Positions 7,774 to 15,122 of a stretch of 32,224 nucleotides of DNA are shown piece by piece. The stretch covers positions 6,476 to 38,699 of the forward strand of contig JAPOUP010000245.1 of the NCBI GenBank assembly GCA_026708635.1, written 5' to 3'. The notes beneath the pieces are model-generated. The model did no database searches, was not told where the DNA came from, and worked only from the letters and a program-made list of their open reading frames with translations. The translations under genes were made by a program, and so were the position numbers. How positions within the stretch are numbered: the first letter of the stretch is position 1; every line of letters starts with the position of its first letter. Source of the DNA: Rhodobacter sp. GTDB taxonomy: Bacteria; Pseudomonadota; Alphaproteobacteria; Rhodobacterales; Rhodobacteraceae.

Positions 7774-9033
7774 TCAGGATGGCCGCAGCAACGGTGCGTT
7801 GCGGACAGTCTCAATCCGTGAACGAAGCTTCACATCCCGAATGAATTCCTCCAGACTCCAGAGCCAGCGTCGCTGTCCGTCGGTATAGGTCGCCTGAACG
7901 GATTGTGGGACCACGAGCTGCAGGTCCGAATTTTCCATCTGTTTCGTTTGCGGTTCTGAAATTCCGGGCTCGAGCGTCAGAAGGTGTTTCCTCGGGACCT
8001 TCGCCGCCTCCGCAAGGACTTGCCGCCAGCGATCCTTGCAGGATGACTTTGCGCCCAGTACCGTAAGGTGGGACGAACCTTCCGCGGGCGCTGCGCGGTA
8101 GGCCGCGATGCTTGGAAACAGAAAGTCCGGCCTGTGGTTGTTTTCCGTTACCGCTCTCCGAGCGTACTCTAGACCGTACGCTTGGAAAACTGCCTCTAGG
8201 TGATGTTCAAGCGAATATCCCATTCTGGCCTTTCGCCTGTTCTGCACGCTGAGCGAAAACCGTATGAAACCATCCACGTCCGTTCCGTATCCATCGGCGA
8301 AACCCTTTTCCAGCCGGACCGACACGATCCTTCTCTCGAGCCGACGGAACAGCGCTTCCTCATGTGTCAGCCAAGCGACGAGGGCCGCATCCGGATCGTC
8401 TTCGGCGCGCACGTCCGTCAGGGTCGAGCGGGCGGTTTCCGAGAAAACGGCCGTGGAGGGGAATGCGGTCTCGAATTTCTCGATGATACCGTCCAACCAG
8501 GCGGCGTCCGGTTCCTTGGTTTCAATGCCGAGCTCGCCCAGAATGTAGCGTGCCGGGAAGTCCAACTCCGGCCCGTCGTCCGCAAATCCCCTTGACACAA
8601 AGTCTCCGGCTCCGGGGCGCACGTCGAACAGCCAAGACAGTTGCCGTTCGCTGGTGGAGCCGTCTGGCGCGACGATGAAATAGAGGAGCCCGGCATCGTT
8701 CATCGCGAGGAACAGGGTGTCCCCTTCCCGCATGGTCTCCGTGACTGGATTGGACTGATAGTACAGTCTCCACTCCGGATTCCTGTGTGGCTGCCGCGCG
8801 CGAGTGTCGTAGTGGGTGGCGGTTCCGTCGACCGACAGGCTGGCTTGGTCCCCGCCTAGCCAGATGTAGACCGTGGGATTGTCCTGACGTCTGGACTCGC
8901 CCAGAAATTGGGTCACCATCTCTCTGGTCGTGCCCACCTCGTGTTGATTGGATCTCGCGCGGTTGGCGTCAACTGCTGACAGGCGCTTCGCGCCCACCCC
9001 GACAAAACAATCACGCAGGCGTCCGCGCTTCAT
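7774..9033 (-). CDS. ecoRIIR: EcoRII-type restriction endonuclease (CCWGG specificity inferred)
   Basis: A 419-residue protein that aligns along its length with EcoRII. The N-terminal effector-binding domain starts near AKRLSAVDANRARSNQHEVG (EcoRII has IKRLSANDTGATGGHQVG). The C-terminal catalytic domain has NRRKARMGYSLEHHLEAVF, PDFLFPSIAAYRA (Asp about 303) and VLGAKSSCKDRWRQVLAEA (Lys about 329, then CKDRWRQ as in EcoRII). EcoRII is a type IIE enzyme that needs two CCWGG sites. The ATG at 9033 overlaps the stop of the vsr relic by four bases, showing the former operon dcm-vsr-ecoRII. All visible catalytic residues are present, so I expect activity. Specificity is inferred from family and partner. 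Confidence 0.9.
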   Translation of the reverse strand: MKRGRLRDCFVGVGAKRLSAVDANRARSNQHEVGTTREMVTQFLGESRRQDNPTVYIWLGGDQASLSVDGTATHYDTRARQPHRNPEWRLYYQSNPVTETMREGDTLFLAMNDAGLLYFIVAPDGSTSERQLSWLFDVRPGAGDFVSRGFADDGPELDFPARYILGELGIETKEPDAAWLDGIIEKFETAFPSTAVFSETARSTLTDVRAEDDPDAALVAWLTHEEALFRRLERRIVSVRLEKGFADGYGTDVDGFIRFSLSVQNRRKARMGYSLEHHLEAVFQAYGLEYARRAVTENNHRPDFLFPSIAAYRAAPAEGSSHLTVLGAKSSCKDRWRQVLAEAAKVPRKHLLTLEPGISEPQTKQMENSDLQLVVPQSVQATYTDGQRRWLWSLEEFIRDVKLRSRIETVRNAPLLRPS

Positions 9034-9322
9034 TGCACCTGACCTCCGGCATCGTTCCGTAGCATTCCGACCATAGCGCGCAAAGCTACACTATGGCCTC
9101 GTCCGACAGTCAACTCCGCCTCCCTGAGGGGGCCGAAACGCTGCCTGAGATTGCGCCCAGCGCTCAAGGTAATCTCGCTTCTCCAGAACTCTTCATAGGT
9201 CCCCGACACCAGATAAGGTGAAGGCTGCGGCGGTGCGGCGCAGGCCGATCCGCGAGTTTCGGCTTCGCACAACTGCCGCGGATGCTGGCCGCCATGCGAT
9301 TCCGAACTCCGGACGTGACCAT
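9030..9322 (-). pseudogene. vsr: Degenerate very-short-patch repair endonuclease (Vsr) relic
   Basis: Between the methyltransferase and endonuclease genes, two different frames hold the two ends of Vsr. From an ATG at 9322, VTSGVRNRMAASIRGSCAKP matches the Vsr start (VTPEVRSRMMASIRGKDTKP). After about 9215 homology jumps frame: TYEEFWRSEI, then RNLRQRFGPLREAEL and SVALR, resemble the Vsr C-terminus (FWxxKIxxNxxRDxxxxxxLREAGWRVxxVWECALR), ending at a stop that overlaps the EcoRII start. The middle, about 45 codons with the catalytic Asp and the HGCFWHGH motif, is gone. An intact Vsr has about 140 residues; this locus has room for fewer than 100. Vsr repairs T:G mismatches at deaminated CCWGG sites, which fits its neighbours. 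Confidence 0.72.
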
Positions 9323-9337
9323 GTCGGCGGACACGGA

Positions 9338-10597
9338 TCAGCCGGCCAGAATCGGCTCTGGAAAAAGGAATTCAGCCTGCCTTGCCGAAGGAAACTCCCG
9401 CCCTTCCTTTGCAAGCAAGTCCGCAATGTGAGGCTTCATGAGCTGTGCCACGGCGCGCACGACGGGGACCACCACGGCATTTCCGAACTGGCGGTACGCT
9501 TGGGTGTCGGACACCGGTATGCGGAACTTCGATTCGGCCGGTCTCTCGAAGCCCATCAGGCGCGCGCATTCGCGCGGCGTCAGGCGCCTCGGGCGCCCGC
9601 CCTGCTGCCTGATTAGAATTTCCGAGCCGTCCTTATGGTAGCGCGCCGAAAGGGTGCGGGAGACGTCTTCCGGGCCGAAGAGGGAATAGCCAAAACCGTT
9701 ACCCGCACGCCTGTGTCTTTCCTTGTAGTCCCGAAGGTATCTCCAAAGATGCGCGGTCAGCGTGTATTTCGGATCAACGGCTGCATCAAGGATGCTTCCC
9801 AGAACGGGTCCCGGCCCTGTCGGGATCGCAAGGCCATCAAAGTCGAAGGCGGTCCTCTCCCTGAACCCCGCGATGAAGATCCTCTCTCGTTTCTGAGGAA
9901 CCCAGGGAGAGGAATCGATCACACGCGTACTGACGCTGTAGCCAAGATCGCGCTCCAGGATATGCATGATTGTTGCAAATGTCCTGCCCCCGTCATGCCT
10001 TTGAAGGTTCCTGACATTCTCGAGCAGAAAGGCTCGAGGACGGCGGTGATCGAGGATCCTCGCCAGATCGTAGAAAAGGGTCCCCTGGGTATCGCAAAGA
10101 AAGCCATGCGGCCGTCCGAGCGCGTTCTTTTTTGACACTCCCGCGATCGAGAACGGCTGGCACGGGAATCCGGCGAGCAGGACATCGTGTTCGGGTATGG
10201 TCTCCGGTTCCGCCGCCCAGGGCCGAATGTCGCCCACAAATTCATGGTTGCTGTCGGCCGCTTCCGGGAAGTTGGCGGAATAGGTCACCCTGCAGAATCG
10301 ATCCCACTCCGAACTGAACACGCACCGCCCGCCGATCTCCTCGAATGGCAGGCGCAGGCCACCTATGCCGGCGAACAGGTCGATAAAGCGGAATCCTCCC
10401 GGCTTTTCCTCCCGGCATCGGGCGTTGGCGACCTCCCGGAGCCTATCCAGTTTCAGCGCATCGATTCGCCCTGTCTCGCCCTTGATATATCGCCGCACAG
10501 TCCTGGAACTGACACCCAGCAATCGGGATGCCTCATCGATACCCAGCCCCGCACGAGATAAGAGCCCGTAGAATTCAGTGTTGGTGCCCGAGTTCAC
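9338..10597 (-). CDS. dcm: DNA cytosine-5 methyltransferase, Dcm/M.EcoRII type, with N-terminal helix-turn-helix
   Basis: A 419-residue C5-methyltransferase. Residues 17-40 (GLGIDEASRLLGVSSRTVRR) form a helix-turn-helix like the autoregulatory N-terminus of M.EcoRII and M.SsoII. Then come motif I (FIDLFAGIGGLRLPFE), motif IV (LLAGFPCQPFSIAG, catalytic Cys about 146), motif VI (FLLENVRNL), motif VIII (QKRERIFIAGF), a target-recognition segment ending in RRLTPRECARLMGFE, and motif X (YRQFGNAVVVPVV). It should protect CCWGG sites by methylating the inner cytosine, as inferred from the EcoRII-type partner. The start is GTG at 10597, with GGAG nine bases upstream. An array of TGTC/GACA half-sites lies just before the start and probably serves as its own operator. 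Confidence 0.95.
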   Translation of the reverse strand: MNSGTNTEFYGLLSRAGLGIDEASRLLGVSSRTVRRYIKGETGRIDALKLDRLREVANARCREEKPGGFRFIDLFAGIGGLRLPFEEIGGRCVFSSEWDRFCRVTYSANFPEAADSNHEFVGDIRPWAAEPETIPEHDVLLAGFPCQPFSIAGVSKKNALGRPHGFLCDTQGTLFYDLARILDHRRPRAFLLENVRNLQRHDGGRTFATIMHILERDLGYSVSTRVIDSSPWVPQKRERIFIAGFRERTAFDFDGLAIPTGPGPVLGSILDAAVDPKYTLTAHLWRYLRDYKERHRRAGNGFGYSLFGPEDVSRTLSARYHKDGSEILIRQQGGRPRRLTPRECARLMGFERPAESKFRIPVSDTQAYRQFGNAVVVPVVRAVAQLMKPHIADLLAKEGREFPSARQAEFLFPEPILAG

Positions 10598-10610
10598 GCC
10601 ACGCTCTCCG

Positions 10611-10653
10611 TGTCAATTTCTGACAGAATGTCACACATAGACACAGAGAACAA
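10611..10653. promoter_or_regulatory. Symmetric operator array and promoter candidate in front of dcm
   Basis: Half-sites occur at 10611 (TGTC), 10622 (GACA), 10629 (TGTC) and 10640 (GACA). This makes two TGTC-N7-GACA units 18 bases apart, with a central GACA-GAA-TGTC. The central unit has the same layout as the operator I recall for M.SsoII (GACA-N3-TGTC). On the minus strand TTGTTC (10648-10653) and CATTCT (10625-10630) are 17 bases apart, so the -10 lies inside the operator. Autorepression by the methyltransferase N-terminus is inferred. Confidence 0.6.
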
Positions 10654-10668
10654 GAGCCACTTGCAGGA

Positions 10669-10685
10669 GAAATGCACTGCATTTC
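10669..10685. repeat. Perfect 17-base palindrome upstream of dcm
   Basis: GAAATGCACTGCATTTC is a perfect palindrome about a central C, in the 129-base gap between the DUF6339-type gene and dcm. It is followed by CCGCAAGCGG, a short hairpin. It could be a second protein-binding site. It lacks the U-tract of a terminator. Confidence 0.5.
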
Positions 10686-10726
10686 CGCAAGCGGCGTGCC
10701 GAATACCAACCACCTAGGCAGGCGAA

Positions 10727-11590
10727 TTATCTTTTCTCTTCAGAGGTCGGCTGGGGTCGGTGCCCGCCGAAAATGCCACGTACCCACCCGAGGCCCCGGG
10801 ACCCTGGCCCTTCCGATGCCCGCTCCTGTATGGCCCTTTGCTCGGAGCGGGCCCGCGCCCTTTCCGCACAGGCATTCATGATCCCGTCCACTTCCGCGTC
10901 GGACATCGTCTCGAACAGGATCCCGCCACCGTCCCGGTTGAGCACGATCATGAACTCCCGGAAGGCACGCTCAGTCGACGTGATCCACGAATTCCGCCGC
11001 ATGGCCCGGATGACGGCTCTCGCTAGGGGTGGTCGCGCCGCCGTGTTCGTGCGTTCGACGAAGTTGCTCCGGATGTCCGCCGTCTTTAGGATCAGATCCA
11101 GCGCACCTTCCGGATCGTCCGGATCAGCGGTCGCGGCGATGTGTATGTTCCACCACAGCCGGGACAGCGCGTTGTCGTCACGGATCCCAGTAAGGCCGCT
11201 TCCGAACAGGTGGCGGCGAACTTGGGGAACCAGTCGCTCGCCATCGAGCCCCGAAAGCCATCGGGAACGAGCGTAGCCGAGACACTCGACGTGGGACAGG
11301 CGGACCCAAACGCGCTCCTCACGCGCCAGAGCGGGCGTCATGCCGGACAGGGCCCTATACAGAACTGCCGACGCCGTCCTGTCACCCGCTGCCGTTCTGG
11401 CTATCCCATCGAGACCCGCCAAGAGATCCCGGTCGACCGTCACTCCGCCGGTCTCGATCGCCCATCCATTGTCCGGTTCGAGGTCCCTGAAGTCACCATT
11501 CGCGTATCGCTCGCGATGCAGGCCCACTTTCCGGCGCAGTTCCTCGAGCTTTTCCTCGGACAGATAGCGCAGATGGTCATGTTGTATCAT
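10727..11590 (-). CDS. DUF6339-type protein next to the restriction-modification genes
   Basis: A 287-residue soluble protein with no signal peptide or membrane helix. It starts MIQHDHLRYLSEEKLEELRR, has VWVRLSHVECLGYARSRWL in the centre, then GIRDDNALSRLWWNIHIAA and RSNFVERTNTAARPPLARAV, and a charged C-terminus rich in Arg and Glu. The DDNxLSRLWWNxHIA pattern is what I associate with DUF6339 proteins, whose function is unknown to me. The ATG overlaps the stop of the upstream split gene (ATGA), so the two belong to one transcription unit. It lies on the same strand as dcm-ecoRII, 129 bases ahead of dcm, so a role linked to restriction or phage defence is possible but inferred only from position. 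Confidence 0.65.
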   Translation of the reverse strand: MIQHDHLRYLSEEKLEELRRKVGLHRERYANGDFRDLEPDNGWAIETGGVTVDRDLLAGLDGIARTAAGDRTASAVLYRALSGMTPALAREERVWVRLSHVECLGYARSRWLSGLDGERLVPQVRRHLFGSGLTGIRDDNALSRLWWNIHIAATADPDDPEGALDLILKTADIRSNFVERTNTAARPPLARAVIRAMRRNSWITSTERAFREFMIVLNRDGGGILFETMSDAEVDGIMNACAERARARSEQRAIQERASEGPGSRGLGWVRGIFGGHRPQPTSEEKR

Positions 11591-12294
11591 TCCGCCTCCG
11601 CCACTAGCGACGCCAGCGAGCCCGCGGGACGGCCAAGCAGTTTCTGGGCACTTTCAAGAATCGATGAATCTGCCGAAGGGTTGATGCCCATTGCGTCGCA
11701 CTTCGCGAGGAAAGTCTGATGCCAGCGCCGCCCCTGATACCCGTCCTCCGAAGCTTTAAGCGCATCCAGCACCTCCATCACCGCAGGAAGGTAAACTGCA
11801 TTCATCACCACCGGACGCCCACCTGTCTGATCCCGCAAGACGCGGATCGTTTCGTATGTCTTGGGGTCGGCGAGTATCGTGATCCGGTCGCGTTCGGGAT
11901 CGACCTGCAGCGTGCCCTCGGGGACGTCCGGGGATCGGTCGAGTTCAAAGATGCTCTCGATCGGCTTGAGCTTCGCCTGTCCCACGGAAATTATGGGGAT
12001 TACTAAGATAATTTGACATGACGCATTATGTTGTGTTTAGATCGCAATATAAAATCATCATATTGTATGCGGTCAAGTTATCTTAGTAATCCTCGAAATT
12101 ATGTGTTCCACACCCACCGCAATGATGTCGCCCCGATCCAGCGTCACGGGCGGCGAAAACTCCGGATTGATCGTCCCGGGATCCCAGTCGGGGAGATCCT
12201 TGCGCAGCCAGATGATCGGGCGCAGCAACACCCTGTTCAGCAGTCTTCCCGCGGAGAAATCAGACCGACCATGAGGCCACGACATGGAACGCAA
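11587..12294 (-). pseudogene. Gene of unknown function split by a MITE-like insertion
   Basis: Upstream part: from about 12294 (TTG; an ATG lies at 12285) the frame reads SMSWPHGRSDFSAGRLLNRV through VTLDRGDIIAVGVEHIIS, then enters the element and stops at 12073-12075. Downstream part: VGQAKLKPIESIFELDRS runs to the stop at 11587. Removing the element and one target copy (108 bases) joins HIIS directly to VGQAKLK in one frame of 200 codons. The GTG at 11985 that could start a 132-residue downstream product is thus an internal Val codon of the ancestral gene. The product is soluble and unrecognised. It overlaps the DUF6339-type gene downstream (ATGA), so they were probably functional partners. 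The upstream frame stays open without a clear start, so the true 5' end is uncertain. Confidence 0.75.
11987..12103. mobile_element. MITE-like element, about 100 bp, with inverted repeats and target duplication
   Basis: Terminal inverted repeats GGATTACTAAGATAATTTGAC (11997-12017, 21 bases) and its complement with one mismatch (12072-12092) enclose 54 AT-rich bases. The element is flanked by the direct repeat GAAATTATG at 11987-11995 and 12095-12103. If the duplication is taken as 8 bp (GAAATTAT), the ends become GGGG and GAGG and the repeats 23 bp. No coding capacity exists, so it would need a transposase elsewhere. An 8-bp AT-rich duplication and G-rich ends are reminiscent of IS1595-type elements; that is a guess. 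It is far more AT-rich than the surroundings. Confidence 0.85.
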
Positions 12295-12419
12295 CTCGGC
12301 AAAGAAAGTGTCCGCGCGCGTGCCAGCAAAGAATCCGCCGCGCGTGTCATGCGCTTTGCGCCCCCGACGGCAACCCGCTGTCGGCGATAGGCTCGCGACA
12401 GCGCAGACCCTTGCCGAAC

Positions 12420-12584
12420 TTACAGCCGGATCAGGACCCCCAGGATGACGACGGCCGCGATCCAGAGGCCGATCAGCCAGCGCAGGTTGTCCCTGTCCCG
12501 CTTCGCCGCGTCCTCACGGTGCGCGGCCATGTCGGCCCGCAGCCGGTCCAGCGCGCTTTCGTATTCGGCGTGCATCGTGCTCAT
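12420..12584 (-). CDS. Small coiled-coil and single-helix membrane protein, copy 1
   Basis: A 54-residue protein starting MSTMHAEYESALDRLRADMA, a charged amphipathic helix likely to form a coiled coil (residues 1-35), then WLIGLWIAAVVILGVLIRL, a C-terminal membrane helix. It is a tail-anchored type of architecture with the coiled coil facing the cytoplasm. The N-terminal half is clearly paralogous to the next gene upstream (shared YESALDR and RLRxDMA). I see no strong ribosome-binding site. The protein is not one I can name; similar small proteins are common in alphaproteobacteria with no known role. Confidence 0.6.
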   Translation of the reverse strand: MSTMHAEYESALDRLRADMAAHREDAAKRDRDNLRWLIGLWIAAVVILGVLIRL

Positions 12585-12599
12585 GCGCTCCCCGGCCAA

Positions 12600-12821
12600 T
12601 CAGCCGGAGAACGCGAGGCCGAGCGTGATGCCCGTCACCACCGCGCCGAAAACCAGCGCGAAGAGCCATACTTTCTGGTTCGCCATGTCCACACGCAGCC
12701 TCTCGTAGGCCGCATTGTTGCGGTCCAGCGCGCTTTCGTATTTGGCGTTCATCGTCTTCATGCGTTCCTACAGGACGGCGATCCGCCGGTCGAGTTCGTG
12801 ATTGTCCGGCGCGTCGCCCAT
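12600..12821 (-). pseudogene. Small coiled-coil and membrane protein, copy 2, with in-frame amber codon
   Basis: From an ATG at 12821 the frame reads MGDAPDNHELDRRIAVL, then TAG at 12768-12770, then continues in the same frame ERMKTMNAKYESALDR, NNAAYERLRVDMANQK and the membrane helix VWLFALVFGAVVTGITLGLA, stopping at 12600. The heptad pattern runs straight through the amber, so the ancestral codon was probably CAG (Gln). Translation could restart at the ATG at 12761 (53 residues), which keeps most of the coiled coil and the membrane helix. It is paralogous to the gene just downstream, separated by 15 bases. TAG is used as a normal stop elsewhere in the window (1651), so readthrough is not the first explanation. 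Confidence 0.6.
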
Positions 12822-12940
12822 ACCCCAAGGATAGGGACGGAGTCCGCGCCGGTCAAGACGGGCCGTCCGGGCGCGGCTTCACGGATAGGGTCCACCCCGA
12901 CAAAGGTCCCGAAAGTCCCACGGGATTCGGCTACGGATGA

Positions 12941-13381
12941 ATGCCCTCGGCGTGTCCGCACATAGCGGAGACCAACAGCCTCACACGAGCCCAAGTGATC
13001 CGACAGCTCGCCGCCGAGGGGTTGATCGCCAGGCAGCGGCCTCACGCGTCGGGTTCGCCTCCGGGAACGGAGCGGTATTACGCTATCGCCGGAACCGGCG
13101 GACTCACCCGAGAGCGGGTGATACGGCGGCTCGCGGCGGAGGGGCTGTTGGCGCGGGGCGGACCAGGGCGCGGGGACACCAAAGCGGGAGCGGATAACGT
13201 CGCATCCATGGAGGTCGACTTCCGGCTCAGCCCCAAAGGCGACAGTATCGAACCGCGCGCTGTGTCGGAGGGGAGCGCCTGGTTGGTCATGACGGTGGGC
13301 CGAAAGCAGCCGGATTTGTTAGGGAAACTGGCGGCCATCCTGCGAAGGAGCGGAGCGCCCGCGCCCGATACGGAGGACTGA
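12941..13381 (+). CDS. Unrecognised small protein with tandem helix-turn-helix-like motif
   Basis: A 146-residue frame. Two related segments follow each other: SLTRAQVIRQLAAEGLIARQ and GLTRERVIRRLAAEGLLARG, about 44 residues apart, each resembling the recognition helix and wing start of a winged helix. The C-terminal part (VDFRLSPKGDSIEPR, WLVMTVGRKQPDLLGKLAAI) has a different character. No ribosome-binding site is obvious, and an in-frame TGA sits just before the ATG. It diverges from the small membrane proteins. A long antisense frame covers the same region, but the amino-acid repeat, conserved despite base differences, favours this strand. It could be a DNA-binding regulator; identity is unknown. 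Confidence 0.45.
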   Translation: MPSACPHIAETNSLTRAQVIRQLAAEGLIARQRPHASGSPPGTERYYAIAGTGGLTRERVIRRLAAEGLLARGGPGRGDTKAGADNVASMEVDFRLSPKGDSIEPRAVSEGSAWLVMTVGRKQPDLLGKLAAILRRSGAPAPDTED

Positions 13382-13466
13382 GTGCGGATGACGCCATCGC
13401 CGGGGCGCGTTTCAGCAACCGTCGCGGCCCGCAACCATTATCGCGGGCCGCCAGGGTCGCGCCGCC

Positions 13467-15122
13467 TCAGTTGGCGGAGCCGAAGGTCGGGATCACCGCG
13501 GCCCGCTCGGTGCCGTCGAAGGCGGCCCAGTGAAGGAGCTCCACGCGACCGTCAAGTTCCGCCGCGAAGACCGGGGTGGCCCCCCCGTTTAGCGCACTGA
13601 CGGCGTTCCGGTACCAGTCGGCGGCGAGGTCCGAGTCGCTCTCCACGCCGAACCCCTCCGACAGGTGATGGCCCAGAAGCTCCGCGTAGGGCGTCTCGCC
13701 CAGCGCCACCATCAGCAGGGCGGAGCCGATGGCGAGGTCCATGGTGTCGCGGCGGTAGCCCACGCCGAGGCAAGCCTCCGCCGTGACCCTGAGCTGCTCG
13801 GGCGGCATGCCCGAGCCGACCACGAAGGAGGACACGTCATCCAGGACCGCCAAGTGCCCGGCCTGGCCGAGCCTGCGGACCATCGGGGAGAGCAGCGGCT
13901 CGAACGCCTTGCACTGCGCCTCGACCTGGTCCGGCGTGACGCCCGCGAGGCCAGCCACCCGCCTCTCGCCGAGATCGATGGCGAAGCTCCGCGCGAGGCA
14001 GAACTGCTCGGCGAGTGCGAGACCGGCGGGTCCGGCACCGACCTCGACGAAGCCGCCGCGCTCGGACGTGAGCAGGCCAACCTTCGAGCAGTGGCTGGAA
14101 AGGCTCGGATCCGCCGCGATCTCCGAGGCCGAGCCGAAGGACGGCAGGGTCGGTTCCGCCGTCGCCGACGCCATCACCGTACCGCCCCGGTCGCCTTGAC
14201 CGCCCAGCGGCTCGGGCTGCGGCACTGTCGGCTGCACGGCGAGCGTCGCAGTCGGGTCCGAGACCGCCTGGCAGGTGGCCCCGAAGCACCGGAAGCTCGC
14301 GGGCGTGGGGCTGAAGGCGAGAAGGTCGTTGCGGGCGAAGCCGTTGGGCGTCGACACGAACACCAGCGACTTGCACTGGGCCGCCGAGCACCAAAAGGAC
14401 GATCCGGCGAAGGACGTGTCGAGGATATAGTCGTTGTTGCCGTCACCGTTGAGGTCGGCGAGCTGGATGAACCCTGAGCGCTCCAAGAGCTGCTCCGCCG
14501 TCGGATCGGATGAGTTTGCGATCTCGTCCACGGCCTCGGACACCTCGACGGGAATGCCGGGATAGCCGCGCGGCGCCGCGGGGGTGGAGGCCGTGACGGT
14601 ACCCGTCATCAGGTCGCGCTGGCGCACGAGAAGGGCGCGAGCGCCGTCCGGGGAGGTCGCCACGAGCTGCATCGCGTCGGGGATGCCCGCCTGGCCCGCC
14701 GTCATGGCGCCGGTCAGTATGTCGCGCTCGAACTGCGTGATCTGCCCCGTGGCCGGAAAGCCCATATACGTCTGGTAAGCGGCCACCGCCGAGCGGGTGC
14801 GCGGCCCGACGGCTCCGTCCGGCGTCCCGGCGGGAAATCCGAAGTAGTTGAGGGCCGTCTGCATATGGCGGTTGGCCTCCCGCTGCGGGTTGGGTCGCGC
14901 GGGGCTCTGGCGCACCACCCGCGTGGTCGTGTTCTGGGGCTGCTGCCTGACGCCGCTTCCCTGTTGTTGTCCAACGCTGCTTCCTATGGCGCCACCGATG
15001 ATTCCGCCGACCAGCCCGCCGAAGAAGTCGTCGGCGGCCCACGCCCCGTCCGGGGAGAGCGCCGGCGCTAGGGCGACGGAAAGAATGGCCGCCATCCCAC
15101 TCAGTCGTTTTGTCATTATCAT
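13467..15122 (-). CDS. Secreted peptidoglycan-binding-domain protein
   Basis: A 551-residue exported protein. Residues 1-29 form a signal peptide ending GAWA. Next is a glycine-zipper stretch, FFGGLVGGIIGGAIGSSVG (about 33-51), a low-complexity Gln/Pro/Arg linker, and a PG_binding_1 domain (about 85-140: MQTALNYFGFPAGTPDG, VGPRTRSAVAAYQTYMGFPA). A later segment has DLNGDGNNDYILDTS, like an FG-GAP calcium-type loop, with Cys pairs (WCSAAQC, FRCFGATC) suited to disulfides. The C-terminal 200 residues are helical and unrecognised. The start ATG at 15122 has GGAGGAG seven bases upstream. It probably acts at the periplasmic cell wall. No catalytic domain is visible. Confidence 0.8.
   Translation of the reverse strand: MIMTKRLSGMAAILSVALAPALSPDGAWAADDFFGGLVGGIIGGAIGSSVGQQQGSGVRQQPQNTTTRVVRQSPARPNPQREANRHMQTALNYFGFPAGTPDGAVGPRTRSAVAAYQTYMGFPATGQITQFERDILTGAMTAGQAGIPDAMQLVATSPDGARALLVRQRDLMTGTVTASTPAAPRGYPGIPVEVSEAVDEIANSSDPTAEQLLERSGFIQLADLNGDGNNDYILDTSFAGSSFWCSAAQCKSLVFVSTPNGFARNDLLAFSPTPASFRCFGATCQAVSDPTATLAVQPTVPQPEPLGGQGDRGGTVMASATAEPTLPSFGSASEIAADPSLSSHCSKVGLLTSERGGFVEVGAGPAGLALAEQFCLARSFAIDLGERRVAGLAGVTPDQVEAQCKAFEPLLSPMVRRLGQAGHLAVLDDVSSFVVGSGMPPEQLRVTAEACLGVGYRRDTMDLAIGSALLMVALGETPYAELLGHHLSEGFGVESDSDLAADWYRNAVSALNGGATPVFAAELDGRVELLHWAAFDGTERAAVIPTFGSAN

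Noticed and set aside
12411-12965. Plus-strand frame with a repeated RAFVFGVHRxHA motif
   Set aside because: The repeat is the antisense image of the two paralogous membrane miniproteins (YESALDR region), which have clear helices and starts on the minus strand.
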